Shown here in pieces: positions 1-8,388 of a stretch of DNA of 45,895 nucleotides (the first letter of the stretch is position 1; each line of letters begins with the position of its first letter). A model generated the notes under the pieces. That model was not told the origin of the DNA, did not search any database, and worked only from the letters and a program-made list of their open reading frames with translations. The stretch is from positions 1-45,895 of the forward strand of contig JABDJL010000196.1 of the NCBI GenBank assembly GCA_013002505.1. Direction: 5' to 3'. A program made the position numbers and the translations under genes. Source of the DNA: Lysobacterales bacterium. Lineage in GTDB: Bacteria; Pseudomonadota; Gammaproteobacteria; Xanthomonadales; SZUA-36.

Positions 1-794
1 ATTTTGAGCTGCTCTACCATGGCCGAAGCGATCTCGTCCTGGATTGCGAAGACGTCAACAAGTTTCCGGTCGTAAGTATCAGACCAGAGGTGGGTATCGG
101 ATCGAGCCTCTATCAACTGGGCAGTAATGCGGATCCGGTCGCCAGACTTACGCACCGATCCTTCGAGTACATGCGCCACGTTTAGCTGCCGTGCAATTTC
201 TGGAACGGGAATATCCGTAGACTTGAAATGAAACGCGGAAGACCGGGAGATCACCCTCAGTTCAGGAATTCTCGCCAGCAGGTTTAACAGTTCCTCGGCA
301 ATTCCATCTGACAAGTATTCCTGGTCACCCTCAGGTGACAGGTCGTCAAATGCGAGTACCGCAATGGAGTGGTCACCAAAAGACTCGACAAGCGCCTCAG
401 ATCGTCCGGCTTCGTGGGCTTTTCTGATTTGCTCAGCCATTTGCTGTGGCACCAACACAAAGCGGTCGAAGGCAAAATACCCCACAGCCAGCGCCAAAAC
501 GACAAGGATGGCACGATCCAGGCGCTTGGCTGCTTGCGCGGAAGCTGGAGCGCCAGGCACTACGTCCCGATCTTTTTTCAGCCCTTCAGGAGTCCATTCG
601 AACACCCAGGAAAGCACCAGCACCGGAACCAGGCCGACCGCCACAATGTTGACGACAATCCGAACAGCTGCATCTGACAGGCCGTAAATTGGAAACAACG
701 TCTCGACGACCTGCACCACCAGCCAGGCAGTAACAATATAGGCCGCGCCAACGCGCAAGACGTTGCGGCGCCTGAGTTCAGCAAGAAAGCTCAT
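1..794 (-). CDS. TolB-like/TPR membrane protein, N-terminal part (cut by left edge)
   Basis: The reading frame is open from the ATG at 794 to the first base of the window without a stop, so only the first 264 codons are seen and the C-terminus lies outside. It starts MSFLAELRRRNVLRVGAAY and has two membrane segments at about residues 16-62, the motif EWTPEGLKKD, and a third membrane segment near residue 95. A TolB-like domain follows (SIAVLAFDDLSPEGDQEYLSD, then VLEGSVRK and SDTHLWS), as found in adenylate-cyclase and CadC-like regulators. By eye it is about three quarters identical to the protein encoded at 4152-6002, which continues into TPR repeats, so the missing part is probably a TPR domain. 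No Shine-Dalgarno sequence is obvious; the leader resembles that of the paralogue. The function is unknown; a membrane-bound sensing or scaffold role is only inferred. Confidence 0.85.
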   Translation of the reverse strand, partial: MSFLAELRRRNVLRVGAAYIVTAWLVVQVVETLFPIYGLSDAAVRIVVNIVAVGLVPVLVLSWVFEWTPEGLKKDRDVVPGAPASAQAAKRLDRAILVVLALAVGYFAFDRFVLVPQQMAEQIRKAHEAGRSEALVESFGDHSIAVLAFDDLSPEGDQEYLSDGIAEELLNLLARIPELRVISRSSAFHFKSTDIPVPEIARQLNVAHVLEGSVRKSGDRIRITAQLIEARSDTHLWSDTYDRKLVDVFAIQDEIASAMVEQLK

Positions 795-874
795 GGCATA
801 AGCGTAGCGTAAAAACGGGAGGCAATCGTCTAGAATGCCTCATTGATTCCCAACCTGGTTTGATGGACTGCGTC

Positions 875-3800
875 ATGATCAAAGATTTCGAAAGAATATC
901 CACCAAAACGGCCTGGCTGGCCGGCCTGCTCGCCACGGCGTTATCGACGATTGCGATTGCGGAAACCGATTCTGTTTCTGAGGCAGCCAAGGGCTTGAAG
1001 ATGCGTGCCATCGGCCCGGCGTTTATGGGCGGCCGGATTTCCGACATCGAGGTCCATCCCCAGGACAGCAGCACCTGGTATGTCTCGGCCGGTTCTGGCG
1101 GAGTCTGGAAGACCACCAATGCCGGGGTCAGCTGGACACCGGTTTTTGATGAGCAGTCCTCGTATTCCATTGGCGATATCGCCATCGATCCGAATAATCC
1201 GGACGTGATCTGGGTCGGAACCGGTGAAAATGTCAGTGGCCGGCACGTCGCATGGGGAGATGGCGTCTACAAGAGCCTTGACGGCGGTAAAAGCTGGCAA
1301 AACATGGGCCTGGCACGGTCTGAGCACATTGGAAATATCCTCATCGATCCGCGCAACAGCAACGTGGTTTACGTGGCGGCAGAAGGGCCGCTATGGTCGG
1401 CGGGCGGCGACCGTGGTGTTTATAAGTCCGATGACGGTGGTGTCAACTGGACCCTCGTGCTTGAAATTGATGAAAACACCGGCGTCACCGACATCGAGTT
1501 TAAGCCGGCCAATCCGGATGTGCTGTACGCGGCCGCCTACGAACGGCGCAGGCACGTCTGGGGGTTCCTGGCGGGCGGGCCGAACAGCGGCATCTATAAA
1601 ACAATCGATGCCGGTGCGAACTGGAAAAAGCTGAGCAGCGGTTTGCCGCAAACTGACATGGGCAAAATCGGCCTCGCTGTCACTCCCGCCAACCCGGACC
1701 TGGTGTATGCCACCATCGAGGCCGATGATGAAAACAAGGGCTTTTACCGCTCCGAAGACCAGGGTGAATCCTGGACAAAGAAAAATAGCTACATCTCCGG
1801 TGGCACCGGACCGCACTACTACCAGGAACTGACGGCATCTCCCCAGACGGAGGACCTGGTCTTCCAGATGGACGTGTTTATGCACGTCACCCGTGATGGC
1901 GGCGCCACGATCGATTATCTCGAAACCGGGCGTGAAAAACACAGCGACAATCATGCTTTCTGGGTCGACCCAGAGAATGACCTGCACGTGCTGGCCGGTT
2001 CGGACGCTGGCCTGTACGAGAGCTTTGACCAGGGCGTCACCTGGCGGCATTTTCCCAACCTGCCCATCTCGCAGTTCTACAAGCTTGCGGTGGACAACGA
2101 TGAGCCGTTCTACAACGTGCTGGGCGGTACCCAGGACCTCGGCACGCTGTTTGGGCCTACGCGCACCACCACCACCGAGGGTGTGCGCAACCAGGACTGG
2201 TATGTACCGCTGGGCGCCGATGGCTATGCCGTCGCATTCGACCCCGAAGACCGGAACATTGCCTACATGGAATACCAGCAGGGCTACATGTTCCGGCATT
2301 ACCGAGACAGTAACGAGACTGTTCACATACAGCCCCAGCCCGGGCCGGACGATCCGCCCGAACGCTGGAACTGGGACACCCCGATCGTGATCAGCCCGCA
2401 CAAGGCTTCGCGGGTTTATGTCGGCTCGCAACGCCTGTGGCGCAGCGAGGACCGCGGTGACTCCTGGGCGCCCGTCAGCGGCGACCTGACCACCAACCAG
2501 AACCGTTACGAACTGGGCTACAAGGGCCGGGTCTGGAGCGTCAACGCCTTGCATGACAATGGCGCAATGTCGAAATACTCGACCTTGACCTCGATTTCTG
2601 AGTCCCCGGTCACTGAAGGTGTCATCTTCACCGGCTCCGACGATGGCCTGGTTCACGTCAGCGGCGACGGGGGCGGCGAGTGGCAGCCGGCCAGGCCGTT
2701 ACCGGGTGTGCCCGAGCTCAGTTTTATCAATGATATCGAAGCCTCGCTGTTCGATGATGACAGCGTCTTCGTCGTGGCGGACGCACACAAGTTCGGCGAT
2801 TATTCACCCTACGTTTTCGCCAGCGACAACCGTGGCCGCAACTGGAGATCTATTTCGGGGGACCTGCCCGGAAACACCATTGCCTGGGCGATTCAGCAGG
2901 ATCATGAAAACGAAAACCTGCTGTTCCTGGGGACCGAATATGGTGTGTACTTCACACTCAATGGCGGCACCAACTGGCACGAGCTGGCCGGTGCGCCGAC
3001 CATCGCGTTCAGGGACATCAAGATCCAGCGTCGCGACAACGACCTGGTAGGCGCAACCTTTGGCCGTGGCATGTATGTACTCGACGATTACACCGCACTG
3101 AGGGACATGGCCGGGCCCGGATTTGGCAGCGATGCACACCTGTTCCCGGTACGCGATGCCTGGTGGTATGTTCCGTCCGAACCGGGCCAGGCCGCTGGTA
3201 TCCCGACGCTGGGTACCGACAGTTTCGCCGCGCCCAACCCGGATTTTGGCGCCATCATTACTTACTACCTGGATGAGAAGTACCTCACCAGCAAGGACCT
3301 TCGGCGGGCAGAAGAGAAGAAGATTGCAGCGCAAGGCAACGATGTTCCCTTTCCGGGCTGGGACCGGCTGACCGATGAATCACTGGCGGCAACGCCCAAG
3401 GCTCTGGTGCTGATACGGGATGCTGCAAACAACCCGGTACGATGGCTTGAAGCAAACAACGAGATAGGGCTACACCGGCTGGCCTGGGACCTGCGCTACC
3501 CCGCTCCCGATGCCGTCGACCTGAGCACGCCAGAGTTTGTGCCTCCCTGGGCGAGTGACCCTCTCGGTGCATTGGTGTCGCCCGGAACCTACTCGGCACA
3601 GTTGTACGCAGTATCGGGTGGCCAGGCCACAGCCATTGCTGCTGCGCAGACTTTCGCAGTCAAGCCGGTTCGCGCAGCGGCAGACGGGGTGGATTATGCC
3701 GAGGTGGCCCGCTACCAGCGCGATGCTGCAGACCTGGTGCGCCGTGTCGCACATGCCGGTGAAGAGCTGGCTCGCCAACAGGAACTGCTTCGTCACATGA

Positions 3801-4135
3801 AGGCCGCCGCGTTGTCTGCGCCTCAAGCGGAACCATCACTATTCACGAAACTGGACGAGATGGACGCTGAGCTGAAGCAGTTGGGCCATCGTCTGCACGG
3901 CAACCCGGTCAGGTCCAGCCTGAACGTGAACGCCTTGCCATCCTTCGCAGGGCGGGCCTACAACGCGGCCAATACACGCAATACGACTCACATGGCAACA
4001 GCCACGCAACAGGCCGATTTCAACCTGGCCACGGATGCATTGGAGGTATTCAAAGCTGATATGGAGGCTGCGTTGTCAACGCTTGCGGCCCTGGAAGATG
4101 AATTGCGGGAGGCGGGCGCACCGAGCTGGCGCTAG
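875..4135 (+). CDS. Exported VPS10/sortilin-like beta-propeller protein (BNR/Asp-box repeats)
   Basis: A protein of about 1086 residues of the bacterial sialidase-fold or VPS10-domain family often annotated as glycosyl hydrolase. After an N-terminal hydrophobic stretch that looks like a signal peptide (AWLAGLLATALSTIAIA) come MRAIGPAFMGGRISDIEVHP and repeated Asp-box type motifs (SGGVWKTTNAGVSWTP, GVYKSLDGGKSWQ, GVYKSDDGGVNWT, YRSEDQGESWT, WRSEDRGDSWAP), which form propeller blades over roughly residues 40-750. The remaining part has Ig-like and helical character. Possible starts are TTG 860, ATG 863 and ATG 875; 875 gives the shortest signal-peptide n-region, and none has a clear ribosome site. 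It sits alone on the plus strand, convergent with the TPR gene (16 bases apart) and divergent from the left paralogue. The substrate is unknown, and hydrolase activity is not shown by the sequence. Confidence 0.85.
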   Translation: MIKDFERISTKTAWLAGLLATALSTIAIAETDSVSEAAKGLKMRAIGPAFMGGRISDIEVHPQDSSTWYVSAGSGGVWKTTNAGVSWTPVFDEQSSYSIGDIAIDPNNPDVIWVGTGENVSGRHVAWGDGVYKSLDGGKSWQNMGLARSEHIGNILIDPRNSNVVYVAAEGPLWSAGGDRGVYKSDDGGVNWTLVLEIDENTGVTDIEFKPANPDVLYAAAYERRRHVWGFLAGGPNSGIYKTIDAGANWKKLSSGLPQTDMGKIGLAVTPANPDLVYATIEADDENKGFYRSEDQGESWTKKNSYISGGTGPHYYQELTASPQTEDLVFQMDVFMHVTRDGGATIDYLETGREKHSDNHAFWVDPENDLHVLAGSDAGLYESFDQGVTWRHFPNLPISQFYKLAVDNDEPFYNVLGGTQDLGTLFGPTRTTTTEGVRNQDWYVPLGADGYAVAFDPEDRNIAYMEYQQGYMFRHYRDSNETVHIQPQPGPDDPPERWNWDTPIVISPHKASRVYVGSQRLWRSEDRGDSWAPVSGDLTTNQNRYELGYKGRVWSVNALHDNGAMSKYSTLTSISESPVTEGVIFTGSDDGLVHVSGDGGGEWQPARPLPGVPELSFINDIEASLFDDDSVFVVADAHKFGDYSPYVFASDNRGRNWRSISGDLPGNTIAWAIQQDHENENLLFLGTEYGVYFTLNGGTNWHELAGAPTIAFRDIKIQRRDNDLVGATFGRGMYVLDDYTALRDMAGPGFGSDAHLFPVRDAWWYVPSEPGQAAGIPTLGTDSFAAPNPDFGAIITYYLDEKYLTSKDLRRAEEKKIAAQGNDVPFPGWDRLTDESLAATPKALVLIRDAANNPVRWLEANNEIGLHRLAWDLRYPAPDAVDLSTPEFVPPWASDPLGALVSPGTYSAQLYAVSGGQATAIAAAQTFAVKPVRAAADGVDYAEVARYQRDAADLVRRVAHAGEELARQQELLRHMKAAALSAPQAEPSLFTKLDEMDAELKQLGHRLHGNPVRSSLNVNALPSFAGRAYNAANTRNTTHMATATQQADFNLATDALEVFKADMEAALSTLAALEDELREAGAPSWR

Positions 4136-4151
4136 CCTGACCCCGTTACTA

Positions 4152-6002
4152 TTAATCCAATCCCAGCCGTGGCTCGAGCGGTGGAATGTGTGCCGGAATC
4201 GTGAACGGTAATGCCTCAACCCGCTCAGTGCCAAGACCGAGGCGATCGCGGTAAGCATCCCACCGCGCGTCGTCGTGCAACGGCGCCCATGCAGGCGAAA
4301 GCAGGCGCATGTAGACGTACTCGGTGTCCACATCGATAAGCCGGTCCAGCCATCGGAATGCTTCGTCCAGGTCACCGGTGTGCGCGAACATGGCGATCAC
4401 GGAGTCCAGCGCATTTGGATCATTTTCAGCCAGCGTTTCATCGGCGAGCACGCCTGCCCTGGCTGCCTCATAAGCCTGCTGGTCACCGATGGCATGGGCC
4501 GCCATGGCACGCAAGGAAGAGGACTGGTGACCTTCCGGCCAGGTTTCCATCATCTCGAGTGCTTCGCGGGGTTGATTTCGCATGATCAGCAATAATGCAT
4601 CAAAAATTCGAACCGGCTCATTCCAGATGGTTCTTACTCTCTTGGTGTATTCCCAGGCCAGGTCAAGCCGCCCGGCCCACAAGTGAACGTCTTTAAGCAA
4701 CCACAGGCATTGAACGCGCAGCGGATCGAGACGCACGCACTGCTGGATTATCGGTAGCGCCAGGTCGTACCGGCCAATACGCCGGAATACGGCAGCGGCA
4801 CTTCGCAGAATTTCGGTATTGTTCGGGTGGTCCCGCATGGCCCGCTCAAATGACTGCACTGCGCCTTCAATATCTCTTTGGTCCATGTACTGATCCCAGG
4901 CATCGTAAGCCTGGATCGTTCCGTTACGGGGGTCGACCGCCAAAATACGCATGCGCCAATCATTGTAAATTGCATCCAGTTCATCACCGCTCAGCCCGCT
5001 CGACTGGCCCATCATAAATTTAGCCAGGGCCATGGCTTCCATTGCCGGCACGTATTTCGGATCAAGGCTCAATGCACGTTCGAGCAGCGTGATGACGCGG
5101 TCGGTATGGCCCTCGGCCATGAATTCGAACTCCCGCTTCGCGCGCAGTGTCAGGGCGTAAACTTCAGGATCGGTGCGTGGCGAGGTCGGCACTTGGCCGG
5201 TCAAAGTGACCTGCAACTGCTCAACCACATCCGCCGCAATTTCGTCCTGGATGGCGAAAACGTTTTCCAGCGTGCGGTCCCAGGTCTGGGACCAAAGATG
5301 CGTATCAGACCGGCCTTCGATCAACTGCGCCGTAACGCGAATGCGCTTACCGGCTTTGCGCACCGAGCCTTCCAGGATGTGGACGACGTTCAGTTCCCGG
5401 GCGATCTGGGGAACCGGCACTTCTTTACCCTTGTACGTGAATGCCGACGAGCGAGAGATTACCCGAAGCTCAGGAATTGCGGCCAGCAGGTTCAGAATTT
5501 CTTCAGAAATTCCATCCGCGAAATACTCCTGGTCGGGGTCCGGGGACATGTTCTCGAAGGCCAATACCGCAATCGAGGCATCGCCGTAGGACTCCACCAG
5601 CGCCTCGCTGCGGCCTTCTTCGCGGGCAGTTTCGGCAATCTCAACGTCACGGGCCGGATCCAGCACGAACTTGTCGAATGCGAAATAGCCCAACGCCACG
5701 GCCAGCACGATCAGGATAATGCGATCCAGGCGCTTGGCTGCCGCCAGGCTCGAGGGTTCGCCAGGTTCCACCTCGGCATCGCGCTTCAAGCCTTCAGGCG
5801 TCCATTCGAATACCCAGGAAAGGATTAGCACCGGCACGAGACCGATGGCCAGGATATTGACCACCATGCGTGCCGCCGAATCGGATAAGCCGTAGATCGG
5901 GAACAGCGTCTCGACGACCTGCACCACCAACCAGGCCGTGACAACATAGGCTGCGCCAACCCGAAGGACGTTGCGACGCTTGAGCTCGGCAGTAAAACTC
6001 AT
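4152..6002 (-). CDS. TolB-like domain and TPR repeat membrane protein
   Basis: A complete protein of 616 residues and full-length paralogue of the partial gene at 1-794. Residues 1-20 (MSFTAELKRRNVLRVGAAY) are followed by two membrane segments up to about residue 65, the motif EWTPEGLKRD, a third membrane segment at about 92-112 (IILIVLAVALGYFAFDKF), a TolB-like domain at about 140-270 (SIAVLAFENMSPDPDQEYF, HILEGSVRKAGKRIRV, DTHLWSQTWDR), and a helical TPR region from about 290 to the end (ALTLRAKREFEFMAEG, VQSFERAMRDHPNN, DLALPIIQQCVRLDPL). There is no recognisable cyclase catalytic domain. The architecture suggests a membrane-anchored protein-interaction module. The precise role is unknown. 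The ATG at 6002 is chosen because its N-terminus aligns with the paralogue from the first residue. Confidence 0.88.
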   Translation of the reverse strand: MSFTAELKRRNVLRVGAAYVVTAWLVVQVVETLFPIYGLSDSAARMVVNILAIGLVPVLILSWVFEWTPEGLKRDAEVEPGEPSSLAAAKRLDRIILIVLAVALGYFAFDKFVLDPARDVEIAETAREEGRSEALVESYGDASIAVLAFENMSPDPDQEYFADGISEEILNLLAAIPELRVISRSSAFTYKGKEVPVPQIARELNVVHILEGSVRKAGKRIRVTAQLIEGRSDTHLWSQTWDRTLENVFAIQDEIAADVVEQLQVTLTGQVPTSPRTDPEVYALTLRAKREFEFMAEGHTDRVITLLERALSLDPKYVPAMEAMALAKFMMGQSSGLSGDELDAIYNDWRMRILAVDPRNGTIQAYDAWDQYMDQRDIEGAVQSFERAMRDHPNNTEILRSAAAVFRRIGRYDLALPIIQQCVRLDPLRVQCLWLLKDVHLWAGRLDLAWEYTKRVRTIWNEPVRIFDALLLIMRNQPREALEMMETWPEGHQSSSLRAMAAHAIGDQQAYEAARAGVLADETLAENDPNALDSVIAMFAHTGDLDEAFRWLDRLIDVDTEYVYMRLLSPAWAPLHDDARWDAYRDRLGLGTERVEALPFTIPAHIPPLEPRLGLD

Positions 6003-6051
6003 GGGCTAAGCGTAGCAGTAATATTGGGGTCTGAGTAAAAACTGCCCCCGT

Positions 6052-6819
6052 TCAGATATTGAGTGAACGACCGCCATCGACTGCAATGATTTGACCGGTC
6101 ACGTAGGGCGCATCAAATGCAAGATATGACACCGCTCCTGCAATATCTTCCGGTGCCCCGAGGCGCTTCATCACGGTGCGGTCAAGAATAAATTTCTGAA
6201 CCGATTCCGGCGGCTCGTTCTCCGGCCACATGATGGCGCCGGGTGACACGCCGTTAACCCTTATGTCAGGGCCCAACTCGCGCGCCAGCGAGTAGGTCAT
6301 CATCGCCAAACCGGCCTTGGACATGCAATACACGGGGTGTTTGCGCATCGGCTTTTCGGCATGAATGTCAACAATATTAATGACGCTGCCCTGGGCCGCA
6401 CGCAGTTCTGGAATCAGCGCCTGGGTCAGGAAAAAGGGCCCGCGAAGGTTGCTGCCGAACAGGTCATCCCACTGATCCTGGGTCGCCTCTCCGGCAGGCG
6501 TCGGGTAAAAACGCGATGCATTGTTAACCAACACATCCAGGTGGTCCCCCGACTCGCGAACGAACCGGGCCAGTTTCTCGACCCCTTGCCGCTCGACCAG
6601 GTCCGCGCTGACCAGCCTTGCGCTGCCGGACCTCAGCGCATTGAGGCCCTCCGCCAGTTCATGCGCTTCGCCTTTGCTGGTATGAAAATGCAGCAACACA
6701 TCACAGCCGCGTTCATGCAAGCTACACGCAATCACGGCGCCGATGCGCCGTGCCGCGCCGGTGACCAGCGCAAGCGGTGTTCTGGACTTTTCGCGGGTGC
6801 TCACAGAAACTGCCTTCAT
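6052..6819 (-). CDS. Short-chain dehydrogenase, pteridine reductase type (FolM-like)
   Basis: A protein of 255 residues with a complete classical SDR fold: NADPH-binding TGAARRIG near the N-terminus, NNAS, and the active-site YCMSK. In place of the usual catalytic serine it has aspartate (NIVDIHAEKP), and the TGxxxRxG form of the cofactor motif is typical of pteridine reductases and of FolM dihydromonapterin reductase. The likely role is NADPH-dependent reduction of dihydrofolate or dihydromonapterin in the cytoplasm. The frame is open further upstream to an ATG at 6948, but that would run through the divergent methyltransferase; the ATG at 6819 gives a normal length. This start overlaps the opposing start codon within a CATG. 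Assignment to a pteridine substrate comes from motifs, not from context. Confidence 0.82.
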   Translation of the reverse strand: MKAVSVSTREKSRTPLALVTGAARRIGAVIACSLHERGCDVLLHFHTSKGEAHELAEGLNALRSGSARLVSADLVERQGVEKLARFVRESGDHLDVLVNNASRFYPTPAGEATQDQWDDLFGSNLRGPFFLTQALIPELRAAQGSVINIVDIHAEKPMRKHPVYCMSKAGLAMMTYSLARELGPDIRVNGVSPGAIMWPENEPPESVQKFILDRTVMKRLGAPEDIAGAVSYLAFDAPYVTGQIIAVDGGRSLNI

Positions 6820-7999
6820 GTCATCTGACTCAATGCGCTCCATCCTGCCCGAACCCCCAACGCAGCTCAAGCAAACGAGTGACCAGTTGCTGGGCCTGAT
6901 CATCGATGAAATCCACGATTCCGGGCCCATCCCGTTCTCGCGCTTCATGGAAAGGGCGCTTTACGAGCCCGGCCTGGGCTACTACAGCGCCGGACTGTAT
7001 AAGTTTGGCGCCGAGGGCGATTTTGTCACCGCACCCCAACTGGGCAGCGTTTTTGCAAAATGCCTGGCCAGCCAGTTAAGCCAGGCTGCGGCAGAGCTGG
7101 GAGCGTACGAGGTGCTCGAGGTTGGCGCCGGCACGGGCAAGCTGGCCGTGGATTTGCTGGACGCGCTCGACGTAGACGCCCGGCCCCGGCGCTTTAGCTT
7201 CCTTGAGCGCAGCGCCGACCTGAGGCGGCAGCAACAACTCGCCGTGACGCAATCCGGCCTGGACACAGAAATCAGATTTGAATGGCTGGACGCCCCGCCT
7301 GACCGGAGCTGGCAAGGCGTACTGCTGGCCAACGAGGTCATCGACGCCCTGCCGGTTGAGCGATTCGAGCTCAGGGATGGCTCGATCCAGCGCCTGTGCG
7401 TGGCCGAATCGCAAGGCCAACTGGACTGGGCGCTCGAAGCCGCACCGGATTCGCTGACAGGTACGGTGACACGCGTCGCCGGCCAGGACCGCCCGCTTCC
7501 GGACGGTTACCGATCTGAAATCTGCACGATGCTGGCCCCGTGGTTAAACGCGTTAACAGGAAGGATGGAACGGGGTTGCGCGCTGTTCATAGACTACGGC
7601 TATCCGCGGGACATTTATTACGCACCCGAGCGCAGCGACGGGACGCTGATCTGCAACTATCGCCATCGCGCCCACGACGATCCATTTTTCTACCCCGGCT
7701 TGCAGGATATTTCTGCTTTCGTTGATTTTACCGCCGTGGCGGAAGCTGCCGATCACTGCGGGCTGACCGTGGCCGGATATACCAGCCAGTCTTCGTTCCT
7801 GCTCGACTGCGACCTGGAACAGGTGCTGGCAGGAATGGAGCATATGCAGGACAGGCAGCGTATCGAACTGGCCAACGAAGTGCGCCGCCTGACGCTGCCG
7901 ACCGAAATGGGTGAGAAGTTTCAATGCATGTTCTTGTCCCGCAATCTTGAATCGGAACCCAGGGGCTTTCGCTCCCAGGACCTGAGGTTTCGCTTGTGA
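6818..7999 (+). CDS. Class I SAM-dependent methyltransferase, MidA/NDUFAF7 family
   Basis: A protein of 393 residues of the COG1565 family. Family signatures are visible: MERALYEPGLGYYSAG, GDFVTAPQLGSVFAKCLA, the SAM-binding motif EVLEVGAGTGKLAVDLL, ANEVIDALPVERFEL, and GCALFIDYGYPRDIYY. Eukaryotic NDUFAF7 methylates an arginine of complex I; the substrate of bacterial members is not established. I take the ATG at 6818, although the ATG at 6833 is possible; an upstream in-frame start at 6743 would lie inside the divergent SDR gene. The last codons overlap the GTG of the next gene by four bases (GTGA), so the two are translationally coupled. Confidence 0.88.
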   Translation: MSSDSMRSILPEPPTQLKQTSDQLLGLIIDEIHDSGPIPFSRFMERALYEPGLGYYSAGLYKFGAEGDFVTAPQLGSVFAKCLASQLSQAAAELGAYEVLEVGAGTGKLAVDLLDALDVDARPRRFSFLERSADLRRQQQLAVTQSGLDTEIRFEWLDAPPDRSWQGVLLANEVIDALPVERFELRDGSIQRLCVAESQGQLDWALEAAPDSLTGTVTRVAGQDRPLPDGYRSEICTMLAPWLNALTGRMERGCALFIDYGYPRDIYYAPERSDGTLICNYRHRAHDDPFFYPGLQDISAFVDFTAVAEAADHCGLTVAGYTSQSSFLLDCDLEQVLAGMEHMQDRQRIELANEVRRLTLPTEMGEKFQCMFLSRNLESEPRGFRSQDLRFRL

Positions 8000-8388
8000 A
8001 CGCACCCCTGGGCATGCAGCGCTTGTGGTTCGCTACGGGCTTACTGATGCTGCTGCTTATCGCGGTCGTTTCATTGATCCCCATCGATCAACCGCTGCCC
8101 ATCAGGGGCGCCGATAAATTCGAGCACGTGCTGGCCTATTTCGTGCTGATGTACTGGTGGGGCATGGTTCAACCTGGGCGACTGTGGGGGTGGTTGCTGT
8201 TCCTGCCACTTTTCGGGCTGGCACTGGAATTGCTGCAGGGGCTGACGCCGCATCGGTTCATGGAGTGGCGGGACGCCGCGGCCAATACGGCCGGGGTATT
8301 GCTGGGCCTGGTCATACTGAAAACTCCGGCGGCCCGGTTACTCAGAGTGCTGGACACCAAGCTGGGCAATCGCATCAATACGGGCTGA
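7996..8388 (+). CDS. VanZ-like small membrane protein
   Basis: A protein of 130 residues with four hydrophobic segments: [57 protein letters not shown] and a last one around [14 protein letters not shown]. The patterns [11 protein letters not shown] and [25 protein letters not shown] match the VanZ-like family (PF04892), whose general function is unknown. Translation starts at a GTG that overlaps the methyltransferase stop. The 3' end overlaps the convergent cca gene by 51 bases; both frames are intact there. Confidence 0.8.
   Translation: MNAPLGMQRLWFATGLLMLLLIAVVSLIPIDQPLPIRGADKFEHVLAYFVLMYWWGMVQPGRLWGWLLFLPLFGLALELLQGLTPHRFMEWRDAAANTAGVLLGLVILKTPAARLLRVLDTKLGNRINTG

Noticed and set aside
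284-784. Short frames at the left edge suggesting small proteins
   Set aside because: Explained by the continuous minus-strand frame from 794 to the window edge that matches the paralogue at 4152-6002.
1391-2656. Long minus-strand open frame of 421 codons opposite the VPS10-like gene
   Set aside because: Antisense to a gene with clear family motifs; the translation has no recognisable domain and its composition is typical of a shadow frame in GC-rich DNA.
6820-6948. N-terminal extension of the SDR to ATG 6948
   Set aside because: It would add residues without homology and lie inside the divergent methyltransferase gene; the ATG at 6819 gives the usual family length.
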